Source: an uncultured Fluviicola sp. (GTDB taxonomy: Bacteria; Bacteroidota; Bacteroidia; Flavobacteriales_D; Crocinitomicaceae). From it: a stretch of DNA of 64,000 nt. Under the pieces are notes generated by a model, which ran no database searches, was not told the DNA's origin, and saw only the letters and a list, made by a program, of their open reading frames with translations. Position numbers and translations under genes: made by a program. This document shows, piece after piece, positions 15,694 to 23,518 of this stretch. Position 1 is the first letter of the stretch. Each line of letters starts with the position of its first letter. The stretch lies in contig NZ_CABHOL010000015.1 in assembly GCF_902168135.1 (NCBI RefSeq), forward strand, positions 1 through 64,000, written 5' to 3'.

Positions 15694-18600
15694 ATGGTTG
15701 AAACAGATCATTCTCTTGAGGACGAAGAAGCATTCATCTTTCGCGATTCCGACTTTGCCGAACTCAATTATGGTACACTTCTGAAATTTGCGGAAGCATC
15801 TGCCATTCAGGTCCTGAACTTTAGCGGCAATTCCGTGCAGGCTGTTGAGCTTTCTGTTAACAAAGGTATCTTTCTATGCAATTACGGATTTCGTGCAGAA
15901 CACGAAGTAATCCTGACCCAGGAAAACCGGAACGTTGTTCTTGCCTGCAGCTGCGGCGGGAATGGCAAAAAACTCTGCGACCACCAGGCAATTGTGCTTT
16001 ACCGGGTGATGGAATTGAGCGATTTTCGAGCTTTCTTCGATGAATCAGACCGAAAAAAACGCATTTCTGAGGCAGCGCTTTCCTATGGAATTACGGATGA
16101 AGAAAAATGGAATGAACTGTTCCGGATCTCTTATGAAAACAGGCAGCTAAAAGTAACTTCCAGGAATCCGGAACTGATCCGCTTAACTCCGGATAAGCTG
16201 GACGAATTGAACCGGAAACTTGCACCGGTCTCTTTTTCACCGGAAAAATTACATGCACCCTTGCCAAATCGCTATATTGCCTTTCGTGCTCATGCGAATG
16301 AAAACCATTTCGAATTTGAGATCAATGAAAGTGCCCTGACCCAAACCGGGAAAATCAAATCGCCGATCCGCATTTTGAACCCACTGGAATTAGCATTACA
16401 GGAAACCAAACCTGAAATGATCCAGGCTTACACCGCTTTGGGTATGTTAAGCACAAAACACCATTTGTACCGGAACCTGGTAAATGATGAAGAAGCATTC
16501 CTGAAAGTGGTCAAATCGATCGGGATTGCCAAACCACTTTTTGAAGAGTTTCAGGTAATTGAAGTTTGGGACGCAAAACCTCCGAAAGATGCGGATCTTA
16601 CCATCCACATTCACGATAAACCCATGCAGGTGCACCTGGATGTCAATCAAAACGAGGAGTTCTTCGAAATAACAGGCTTCATTGAGGTTGACAATCACAA
16701 AATTGGTTTTGATCAGGTAAAAATGAAAAGCGAATTGTTCATACGCCGCGGACAGGATTTGTACCTGATCAAGAACTGGAATTACCTGCGGACACTGAGC
16801 TATTTTCGGAAGAATCATCACAAGCTGATCATTCATCAATCACAGTTTGATGCCTTCCAGGCACGTTTTTTAGTTCCGCTTGAAAACGTCATAAGCATCA
16901 ATTATTCGTATGTAAAAAAGGCCACACGTGCTATTATCAAACAAACCCAACTGGCAGCCGTCCGGGCGAAACGCATTTACCTCACAGACAGCGAAAATTA
17001 CATCCACATCACTCCGATCATTGAATACGGCCAGGTAGAAATTCCGATCCTTTCCAAACGTAAATTATTGACAATAGATCAAACCGGGAATTCATTTGAA
17101 ATTCCGCGGGACGAAGAACTGGAAATTAGTTTCCTGGGCCAGATTATCCGTTTGCACAAAGATTTCGAATACCAGCTTGGCGGCGATTTTTTCTACTTGC
17201 ACAAAAGCCAGTTTTTGGAGAACGACTGGTTTCTGAATGCATTTGAATCCTGGAACGAAGCCGAATTGGAAATTCACGGTTTCCAGGAATTAACGAAACT
17301 AAAACTGGTTCCGAAGAGCATGAAAGTTTCGGTTCAGATCATCAGCGGAATTGATTGGTTCGAAACGAAGGCGCATATCAAAGTTGGAGATAATCGGGTG
17401 CGTTTGAAAGAAATACAGCGCAGCATTATTCAAAAATCACGCTATGTGAAACTGGGCGATGGTCAGCTGGCACTACTTCCACAGCAATGGCTGGAGCGAT
17501 TCTCCGCTTTTTTTCAGGAAGGAGAATTGGCAGATGATGTTATCCGGATTCCGAAAACTTCTTATCAATTTATCGATGAGTGGTTCGAAGCAGAAGAGAT
17601 CGACACCGATGTTCGCATGCAAATAGAAGACCTGAAAGAAAAGATCACACATTTCGAACGCATTCCTGAAATTGAGCTCCCGAAAGAATTCCAAACGGAA
17701 TTACGACACTACCAGCGGGAAGGATATCATTGGCTGCATTTTTTAAACGATTTTGGTTTCGGGGGTATTCTCGCCGACGATATGGGGCTTGGAAAAACCA
17801 TCCAGGTTTTAGCCTATCTTTCCAAAAAGCATGAAGTACAAAAAGGAGTTCATTTGATTGTTGTTCCAACTTCTTTGGTTTTCAACTGGAAGGATGAAAT
17901 CGCAAAATTCACTCCACATTTACGGGTTCTGGACCTACATGGAACCAAGCGGATCAAATCCGTTCAACATTTTGAGAAATTCGACATTCTGCTAAGTACT
18001 TACGGAACGCTTTTGTCGGACATTCGCTATCTGAAAGATTTTGTATTCGACACCATTATCCTGGATGAAGGTCAGGCCATTAAAAACCCGGATTCCAAAC
18101 GTTATAAAACTGTCCGTTTGCTGCAGTCCAAACAGCGCTTCGTACTCACCGGAACCCCGATCGAGAACAACACATTAGACATCTATTCGATCCTGTCGTT
18201 CTGCAACCCGGGAATGTTCGGTTCACTGAAGCAATTCAAAGACCACTTTGCTTTTCCGATCGACAAATTCCAGGACAGCCAGCGCGCGAAAGAATTGCAA
18301 AAACGCATTCACCCCTTCCTTTTGAGGCGTACCAAGAAACAAGTCGCTACAGAACTTCCGGAAAAGACCGAGATGGTTGTTTATTGTGAAATGGACCATG
18401 AACAGCGGCGTGTTTATGACGTTTACAAAACAGAATTGAAGGAATACCTGATGAGCGAACCGGATTTCACGGATGGTCAGCACAGCATGCATGTATTAGC
18501 CGGATTGACCAAATTGCGCCAGATCTGCAATTCTCCGGCATTGATCAATGAAAACGGAGTTTCTTATGGAGATCAGTCGGCCAAGATCCAGGAATTACTG

Positions 18601-19077
18601 GAACAGATAGAAGACAAAAAGAAGCACCATAAAATCCTTGTGTTTTCTCAGTTTGTAGGAATGCTTGAGTTGATCGAAAAAGCATTGGAAGAGCGAGAAA
18701 TACCGTATTCCAAATTAACGGGTCAGACCAGAAAACGCAGGGAGGTCGTGACCGCTTTCCAGGAAAACGAGCACATCCGTGTTTTCCTGATCAGTTTAAA
18801 AGCCGGCGGAATGGGATTGAATCTAACACAGGCAGATTACGTCTATCTCATCGATCCATGGTGGAATCCAGCGGTGGAAAACCAGGCAATAGACCGTGCT
18901 TACCGGATTGGACAAGACAAGAAAGTCGTTGCCGTTCGATTCATCACCCCCAATACGATCGAAGAGAAAATCCTGGAATTACAAAAACGCAAGCAGGAAT
19001 TGGTCGGGGATCTGGTGCATACCGATGTAAGTACGTTGAAACAGCTGAGCAGGAAAGAATTGGTTGATTTGTTGTAA
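15694..19077 (+). CDS. SNF2-family DNA helicase/translocase with SWIM zinc finger
   Basis: This 1127-residue protein has a SWIM-type zinc finger near the N-terminus (Cys85, Cys87, Cys95, His97 in CSCGGNGKKLCDH). A long middle region of about 550 residues without clear motifs follows. The SNF2 ATPase then occupies about 670-1127: Walker A GGILADDMGLGKT at about 690-702, DEGQ box at 791-794 (LDEGQAIKN), motif III LTGTPIENN, motif V AGGMGLNLTQAD, and motif VI QAIDRAYRIGQDKKV. Such single-chain bacterial SNF2 proteins track along DNA and remodel bound proteins; a HepA/RapA-like role with RNA polymerase is one option. No methylase, nuclease or other defence gene stands next to it. It is monocistronic, with 76 nt before its start. 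Confidence 0.9.
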   Translation: MVETDHSLEDEEAFIFRDSDFAELNYGTLLKFAEASAIQVLNFSGNSVQAVELSVNKGIFLCNYGFRAEHEVILTQENRNVVLACSCGGNGKKLCDHQAIVLYRVMELSDFRAFFDESDRKKRISEAALSYGITDEEKWNELFRISYENRQLKVTSRNPELIRLTPDKLDELNRKLAPVSFSPEKLHAPLPNRYIAFRAHANENHFEFEINESALTQTGKIKSPIRILNPLELALQETKPEMIQAYTALGMLSTKHHLYRNLVNDEEAFLKVVKSIGIAKPLFEEFQVIEVWDAKPPKDADLTIHIHDKPMQVHLDVNQNEEFFEITGFIEVDNHKIGFDQVKMKSELFIRRGQDLYLIKNWNYLRTLSYFRKNHHKLIIHQSQFDAFQARFLVPLENVISINYSYVKKATRAIIKQTQLAAVRAKRIYLTDSENYIHITPIIEYGQVEIPILSKRKLLTIDQTGNSFEIPRDEELEISFLGQIIRLHKDFEYQLGGDFFYLHKSQFLENDWFLNAFESWNEAELEIHGFQELTKLKLVPKSMKVSVQIISGIDWFETKAHIKVGDNRVRLKEIQRSIIQKSRYVKLGDGQLALLPQQWLERFSAFFQEGELADDVIRIPKTSYQFIDEWFEAEEIDTDVRMQIEDLKEKITHFERIPEIELPKEFQTELRHYQREGYHWLHFLNDFGFGGILADDMGLGKTIQVLAYLSKKHEVQKGVHLIVVPTSLVFNWKDEIAKFTPHLRVLDLHGTKRIKSVQHFEKFDILLSTYGTLLSDIRYLKDFVFDTIILDEGQAIKNPDSKRYKTVRLLQSKQRFVLTGTPIENNTLDIYSILSFCNPGMFGSLKQFKDHFAFPIDKFQDSQRAKELQKRIHPFLLRRTKKQVATELPEKTEMVVYCEMDHEQRRVYDVYKTELKEYLMSEPDFTDGQHSMHVLAGLTKLRQICNSPALINENGVSYGDQSAKIQELLEQIEDKKKHHKILVFSQFVGMLELIEKALEEREIPYSKLTGQTRKRREVVTAFQENEHIRVFLISLKAGGMGLNLTQADYVYLIDPWWNPAVENQAIDRAYRIGQDKKVVAVRFITPNTIEEKILELQKRKQELVGDLVHTDVSTLKQLSRKELVDLL

Positions 19078-19189
19078 TATAAGAGAATGAAAAGCAAAAA
19101 CAGAATGAGGAAAGCTTTTCATCTTAGCAATATGTTAAATCCCCAACAACCAGGAACAGTTTATGCGTTTGTTTCGTAATTTTACACCC

Positions 19190-19429
19190 ATGAAAAAACG
19201 CTTGTTTTTATTGGCAATTGCATTGATCGCGGTAGATTTTGCTTTCGGGCAGGGTTGTTCCCAATGCAAATTATTGGCGCAACAGGGAAGTGAATTGAAT
19301 GAAAATTCATTTGGTTCTTCTATCAATACCGGGATTTTATTCCTGATCGCTATACCTTATTTAATCCTGATGTTTTTCTTCCGCAAGCAGATTGCACGCT
19401 TATTCAAAAGCAAAAAAGCAAAAGCTTAA
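19190..19429 (+). CDS. small exported membrane protein with CxxC motif
   Basis: This 79-residue protein begins at 19190, so that MKKRLFLLAIALIAVDFAFG is the signal peptide; an upstream in-frame ATG at 19163 would add nine polar residues. The mature start is QGCSQCKLLAQQG, a CxxC pair. A short linker SFGSSINTGILFLIAIPYLILM then leads into one membrane helix and a basic tail (RKQIARLFKSKKAKA). Similar short proteins with a CxxC next to a cleavage site and an NxGIL..AIPY helix are, to my knowledge, widespread in Bacteroidota and uncharacterised. A redox or metal-handling role is a guess from the CxxC. The last four bases overlap the nadD stop on the other strand. Confidence 0.7.
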   Translation: MKKRLFLLAIALIAVDFAFGQGCSQCKLLAQQGSELNENSFGSSINTGILFLIAIPYLILMFFFRKQIARLFKSKKAKA

Positions 19430-20040
19430 CGGTAAAAATTCATTTCGTCAATGTACTTGCGAACCGGGTCGGTCAGCAGGTAGCGTACATCTTTTCCTTC
19501 TTTAATTGCATGTCGCACAAAGCTCGATGATACTTTCATCACAGGCGCATCCTCACACATGATAATATTCGGATGATTCTTGAATCCGTTTTCCGGATGA
19601 TGACCGATTTCCTGGACTTCCTCTTCCTCCTGCACGGTTAGAACACGCGGGTAAACATAGAACTTATAATTTGCCAGCAAGTGCTCGTGATTGTACCATT
19701 TGTGGAATGTTCTGAGATTGTCTTCTCCCATGATCAGGGAAAATTCGTGGGTTGGGTATTTCTCTTTCAGATGAGCAAGGGTTGTTGCCGTATAATTCGG
19801 TTGTGGCAATTTAAACTCAATATCCGAAGCTTTCAAATTCACATTATCCTGGATTGCCTCATTGACAATTGCCAGTCGGTGATAATCTGCAAGCAGCGAT
19901 GACTTCAGCTTCAAGGGATTTTGCGGAGTAACCACTAGCCAAACCTGGTCGATATCGGTGTATTCCGCCATGAAATTCGCAATGACCAAATGTCCCACAT
20001 GAATCGGATTAAACGTTCCGAAATACAGACCTACTCTCAT
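19426..20040 (-). CDS. nadD: nicotinate-nucleotide adenylyltransferase
   Basis: This 204-residue protein joins nicotinate mononucleotide and ATP to give deamido-NAD, the second-last step of NAD synthesis. The nucleotidyltransferase motif GTFNPIHVGHL is at residues 8-18, MGEDNLRTFHKW follows in the middle, and VSSSFVRHAIKEGKDVRYLL near the end corresponds to the ISSTxIR motif. It is the last gene of the yicC-gmk-nadD run, and its start overlaps the gmk stop by four bases. The convergent small membrane protein overlaps its stop, leaving no room for a separate terminator. Confidence 0.95.
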   Translation of the reverse strand: MRVGLYFGTFNPIHVGHLVIANFMAEYTDIDQVWLVVTPQNPLKLKSSLLADYHRLAIVNEAIQDNVNLKASDIEFKLPQPNYTATTLAHLKEKYPTHEFSLIMGEDNLRTFHKWYNHEHLLANYKFYVYPRVLTVQEEEEVQEIGHHPENGFKNHPNIIMCEDAPVMKVSSSFVRHAIKEGKDVRYLLTDPVRKYIDEMNFYR

Positions 20041-20621
20041 GATTCCGAAATAAATTTGCGAACGATCTCTTCAGCCTCTTTGCAGGCTCTCCGTAAATCA
20101 TCGTTTAAAAGGATGTAATCAAATTCGGGAGCTCTATCCAATTCAATTTGTGCTTTTGCCAGACGCATAGAGATTTTTTCCTCTGTTTCAGTGCTTCTGA
20201 ATCTCAACCTGTTTTCCAGTTCTTCAAAAGAAGGCGGCTGTACGAAAATTGCCAGCGCATTTTCTCCCATGATCTTCTTCAGGTTCAATCCTCCCACAAC
20301 GTCAACATCGAAAATGACGGTTTTTCCTTCTCCCCAGATCCGCTCCAGTTCCGAAGCCAATGTTCCATAGAAGTTATCCGTATAGACCTCTTCCCACTCA
20401 ATGAATTCACCACCATCAATTTTCTGCTTGAATCCTTCGATGCCTAAAAAATAGTAGTGCTTTCCATGCTTTTCTTCGCCCCGCGGTTCGCGGCTGCATG
20501 CCGAAATTGAAAAAGACAATTCAGGTAATTCACCCAGTAAGTATTGAACAATGGTTGTTTTTCCGGCACCCGAAGGAGCTGAGAAAATGACACATTTACC
20601 ACCACTCGAATCAAAGGCCAT
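20037..20621 (-). CDS. gmk: guanylate kinase
   Basis: This 194-residue enzyme phosphorylates GMP to GDP with ATP. Walker A is SAPSGAGKTT around residues 14-23, and the GMP-binding segment runs through SACSREPRGEEKHGKHYYFL. It also has EFIEWEEVYTDNFYGT and the late VDVVGGLNLKK with FVQPPSFEELENRLRFRSTET, all standard for the family. The length is usual for a bacterial enzyme. The gene begins one base after the yicC stop and ends with a four-base overlap into nadD, so the three form an operon. Confidence 0.96.
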   Translation of the reverse strand: MAFDSSGGKCVIFSAPSGAGKTTIVQYLLGELPELSFSISACSREPRGEEKHGKHYYFLGIEGFKQKIDGGEFIEWEEVYTDNFYGTLASELERIWGEGKTVIFDVDVVGGLNLKKIMGENALAIFVQPPSFEELENRLRFRSTETEEKISMRLAKAQIELDRAPEFDYILLNDDLRRACKEAEEIVRKFISES

Positions 20622-20622
20622 T

Positions 20623-21489
20623 TTACAGGGTATTTAGAACTTGTTCTTTGATTTTCTCCAGGTGATCTTTCATTTCAACCACCAATTTCTGCATTTCCAC
20701 GTGGTAGGATTTGCTTCCCAGGGTATTGATCTCGCGACCGATTTCCTGCGTAATGAACCCCAATTTCTTTCCACATAACGGAATGTTCATCGTTTCCAAA
20801 AAGTAATTGAGGTGATTGGAAAGACGCATTTTTTCTTCCGAAACGTCCATCTTTTCAATGTAGAAAATGATTTCCTGTTCCAATCGGTTCAGGTCGATCG
20901 ATATATTGGTAATCTTCTCCAATCCGGTTTTCATACGTTCTCGAACCGCCTCGATACGCGCTGCTTCATATTTCGGAACTTCGGAAAGCAATTCTTCAAT
21001 ACGACCAATGTTTCCTTCGAAATCCTTTCGCAGCTGATCACCTTCCTGCTTGCGGAATTCGTTCAAATGCTGACAAGCTTCCCGCACCAGACCTTGTACA
21101 AAAGTTGACTCTTCATCCGAAAGTGCTTCTTTGTCATTGGAGTAAATCTCAGGCATTCTTAATACCATTGAAAGGATATCATCTGCGGGTTCTCCCAATA
21201 ACTCAGCCGTTTCCTTAATGTCTTTGTAATAAGCCTGTGCCAAATCACGATTGATAGCGTAATTCTTAGTCTCACCGGAATTCTCCAGGGAAATGGATAA
21301 TTCCACTTTACCTCTGTCTAATAATTCAGCAACTATCGAACGATTTTCCAACTCAATCTCACGGTACAAAGGAATTGCACGCATATTCAGATCTAAGCTT
21401 TTACTGTTTAAGGAACGGATCTCCACAACGATTTTCTTCCCTTGGAAGGAACCACTTGCTTTTCCGTAGCCGGTCATTGATAATACCAT
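20623..21489 (-). CDS. yicC: YicC-family endoribonuclease
   Basis: This 288-residue protein starts with MVLSMTGYGKASGSFQG, the SMTGYG opening typical of YicC, which fixes the start at 21489. A further in-frame ATG at 21507 lies inside the promoter box. Other family marks are VEIRSLNSKSLDLNMR, and in the C-terminal DUF1732 part RLEQEIIFYIEKMDVSEE, RLSNHLNYF and GKKLGFITQEIGREINTLGSK. YicC proteins are a newer class of stress-linked endoribonuclease. The gene is first in an operon with gmk and nadD, an arrangement often conserved because yicC and gmk neighbour each other in many bacteria. Confidence 0.93.
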   Translation of the reverse strand: MVLSMTGYGKASGSFQGKKIVVEIRSLNSKSLDLNMRAIPLYREIELENRSIVAELLDRGKVELSISLENSGETKNYAINRDLAQAYYKDIKETAELLGEPADDILSMVLRMPEIYSNDKEALSDEESTFVQGLVREACQHLNEFRKQEGDQLRKDFEGNIGRIEELLSEVPKYEAARIEAVRERMKTGLEKITNISIDLNRLEQEIIFYIEKMDVSEEKMRLSNHLNYFLETMNIPLCGKKLGFITQEIGREINTLGSKSYHVEMQKLVVEMKDHLEKIKEQVLNTL

Positions 21490-21504
21490 TTGCTTCAGTT
21501 TGGG

Positions 21505-21512
21505 CAAAAGTA
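21505..21512 (-). promoter_or_regulatory. -7 box of the yicC-gmk-nadD operon
   Basis: Minus strand TACTTTTG is a perfect TAnnTTTG, 15 bases before the ATG at 21489. It overlaps the more distant in-frame ATG, which argues that the shorter start is right. No good TTG element precedes it. Confidence 0.5.
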
Positions 21513-21541
21513 AGGAAATATTGTCGAGAAGGCGTCATTTT

Positions 21542-21702
21542 AACCACATAGGTCACATAGAAACATAGGGAAGATAGTACTTGATGGATTTCCCCTGAAC
21601 AGATTGCTGGTAAATAATGGCTTTTTTACTCTTTCCGAATCAAGCTGCAAATAACTGACATTTGACCAAATATGCTATGTGAACTATGTTCCTATTGTGG
21701 TT
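21542..21702. repeat. long-arm inverted repeat with CACATAG words
   Basis: The left arm AACCACATAGG-TCACATAG-AAACATAG (21542-21568) is matched by the right arm CTATGTG-AA-CTATGTT-CCTATTGTGGTT (21675-21702). The arms pair nearly throughout but are 106 nt apart. Each arm is built of repeated ACATAG words. The unit sits in the 297-nt space between recA and yicC, which otherwise holds no open frame. It is a different type from the GTAGGGG palindromes. Confidence 0.7.
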
Positions 21703-21727
21703 CTTTTATTATCCTATGTCGTTTTAA

Positions 21728-21776
21728 TTTCCAATACAAGTCCCGCCGCCTTGGCGGGGACGGGACTCATTGGAAA
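21728..21776. repeat. GC-rich nested palindrome just after recA
   Basis: TTTCCAAT (21728-21735) pairs with ATTGGAAA (21769-21776), AGTCCCG (21739-21745) with CGGGACT (21761-21767), and the centre CCGCCTTGGCGG folds on itself. This three-step hairpin begins 10 bases beyond the recA stop, so it probably ends recA transcripts. Its GC content is far above the surroundings, and there is no long T-run. Confidence 0.65.
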
Positions 21777-21786
21777 CGATATGCAG

Positions 21787-22818
21787 TTAGTCCTGGTCTG
21801 CCACTACTGCAGTAGCAGTAGATCCAAGAGCTTCTTTGATTTTTGCTTCTAACTCGTCCATTAATTCCGGGTTGTCAGCAATCATATTTTTAACGGAATC
21901 CCTTCCCTGTCCCAAACGTGTTTCACCGTAAGAGAACCAGGAACCGCTTTTCTTCAGAATATTCAATTCCACTCCCAGGTCGATTATTTCACCTACTTTC
22001 GAAATTCCTTCTCCGTACATGATATCGAATTCAGCCTTGCGGAACGGAGGAGCTACTTTATTCTTCACCACTTTTACTTTCACGCGGTTACCCATTACAT
22101 CTTCACCTTCTTTGATCTGGCTTGATTTACGGATATCGATACGCATGGAAGCATAGAATTTCAAAGCATTACCTCCTGTTGTTGTTTCCGGGTTACCGAA
22201 CATCACACCGATCTTATCACGCAACTGGTTGATGAAAATACAACAGCATTTCGCTTTGTTGATCGAGCCTGTCAGTTTACGAAGTGCTTTGGACATCAAA
22301 CGAGCTTGTAATCCCATTTGAGAATCACCCATCTCCCCTTCGATCTCTGCTTTTGGAGTCAATGCCGCAACCGAGTCAATTACTAACAGGTCAACTGCTC
22401 CTGAACGGATTAAGCTGTCTGCAATTTCCAGAGCCTGCTCACCATTGTCCGGTTGAGAGATCAATAAGTTATCGATGTCCACACCCAATTTCTGAGCATA
22501 AAACTGGTCAAATGCATGTTCCGCATCCACGATCGCTGCAATTCCACCTTGTTTTTGCACTTCTGCAATTGCATGAATTGCCAGGGTTGTTTTTCCTGAA
22601 GACTCGGGACCGTAGATCTCAACGATTCTTCCTTTCGGGTAACCGTTTACTCCAAGAGCCAGGTCTAATGTAATGGATCCTGTAGGAATAACATCTACTT
22701 CTTCAATTGCATTGTCTCCCAATTTCATTACAGATCCTTTTCCGAAAGTCTTGTCTAACTTTTCCATTGTTAGCTGAAGTGCTTTCAATTTTTCCGGGTT
22801 GATTTCTTTAACTGCCAT
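21787..22818 (-). CDS. recA: RecA recombinase
   Basis: This 343-residue protein binds single-stranded DNA and drives homologous strand exchange. Visible are Walker [10 protein letters not shown] (70-78), Walker [13 protein letters not shown], the [12 protein letters not shown] and loop L1/L2 region [29 protein letters not shown], and a short acidic tail (ATAVVADQD). Length and motifs are normal for Bacteroidota. It is monocistronic, with a -7 box 36 bases upstream and a strong GC-rich hairpin after the stop. Whether it is damage-inducible is not evident; a short palindrome next to the promoter could be an operator. Confidence 0.98.
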   Translation of the reverse strand: MAVKEINPEKLKALQLTMEKLDKTFGKGSVMKLGDNAIEEVDVIPTGSITLDLALGVNGYPKGRIVEIYGPESSGKTTLAIHAIAEVQKQGGIAAIVDAEHAFDQFYAQKLGVDIDNLLISQPDNGEQALEIADSLIRSGAVDLLVIDSVAALTPKAEIEGEMGDSQMGLQARLMSKALRKLTGSINKAKCCCIFINQLRDKIGVMFGNPETTTGGNALKFYASMRIDIRKSSQIKEGEDVMGNRVKVKVVKNKVAPPFRKAEFDIMYGEGISKVGEIIDLGVELNILKKSGSWFSYGETRLGQGRDSVKNMIADNPELMDELEAKIKEALGSTATAVVADQD

Positions 22819-22854
22819 ATCGCTTAATTTTTAATCGTTTTGTTATCGTTTCTG

Positions 22855-22875
22855 CAAATGTATGACCAGTAGGTC
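22855..22875 (-). promoter_or_regulatory. recA promoter box and adjacent palindrome
   Basis: Minus strand TACATTTG (22855-22862) is a perfect TAnnTTTG, 36 bases before the recA ATG. One base upstream sits GACCTACTGGTC (22864-22875), an inverted repeat of GACC with a four-base centre. Its position against the -7 box would suit a repressor, but nothing in the sequence identifies one. Confidence 0.4.
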
Positions 22876-22898
22876 GTAAACTACTTACGATGTTCGGA

Positions 22899-23357
22899 TC
22901 ATTCTAAATTTAAGATCTCTTCACCGTGTATTTTTGTTTTCGGTTTCTCTATTATATGTGTAATAATGCCGGTTTCATTTACGATAAACGTGGTCCGGTG
23001 GATTCCATCGTATTCACGTCCCATAAATTTTTTCAGACCCCAAACTTTGAATGCATCGATCATTTTTCGTTCGGTATCTGCGATCAATGGAAAAGGTAAG
23101 CTAAACTTTTCAATAAACTTCGTATGTGCCTTTTCCGTATCCATACTTACTCCTAAAATAGAATACCCAGCCTTGGTTAACTCTCCGTACGAATCCCTTA
23201 AACTGCATGCCTGGTTCGTACAAGCCGGTGTATTGTCTTTCGGATAGAAATAGATCACTAATTTTTTACCGGTAAAATCGCGACTTGTAATTTCCTTTCC
23301 ATTTTGATCTTTTCCCTGAAAATCAGGCATTCGATCACCTACTTTTAATCCTGTCAT
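22899..23357 (-). CDS. bcp: thioredoxin-dependent peroxiredoxin (Bcp/PrxQ)
   Basis: This 152-residue thiol peroxidase reduces hydrogen and organic peroxides. The active site is DNTPACTNQACSLRDSY, with the peroxidatic Cys46 and the resolving Cys51 five residues later, the spacing of the PrxQ class. The usual TPGCT is TPACT here. The rest (VLGVSMDTEKAHTKFIEKFSLPFPLIADTE, GREYDGIHRTTFIVNETG) is standard. It is read alone from a well-formed promoter 43 bases upstream of its start, and it follows recA on the same strand at a distance. Confidence 0.94.
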   Translation of the reverse strand: MTGLKVGDRMPDFQGKDQNGKEITSRDFTGKKLVIYFYPKDNTPACTNQACSLRDSYGELTKAGYSILGVSMDTEKAHTKFIEKFSLPFPLIADTERKMIDAFKVWGLKKFMGREYDGIHRTTFIVNETGIITHIIEKPKTKIHGEEILNLE

Positions 23358-23400
23358 TTAATTGTTGAGTATTTAAACATTTAACTGACGAATATGTAAT

Positions 23401-23430
23401 CAAAAGTACAACTTATTTTCAAACCGACAA
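23401..23430 (-). promoter_or_regulatory. Bacteroidota-type promoter of bcp
   Basis: Minus strand TTG (23428-23430), a 19-base spacer, then TACTTTTG (23401-23408). Both elements and the spacing fit the Bacteroidota consensus. The start codon lies 43 bases downstream of the box. Confidence 0.7.
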
Positions 23431-23518
23431 GTTTTCGTTGTATTTTTTGCTTAATTTTTCGTCATTTGCTACTTTTCGCAATTTTATTGCGGCAGATTCA
23501 ATCTTTGGATTCCCTTTC

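Noticed and set aside
15694-19077. SNF2 protein as part of a defence island (DISARM or similar)
   Set aside because: DISARM-type systems need a helicase with methylase, DUF1998 or phospholipase D partners; none is adjacent.
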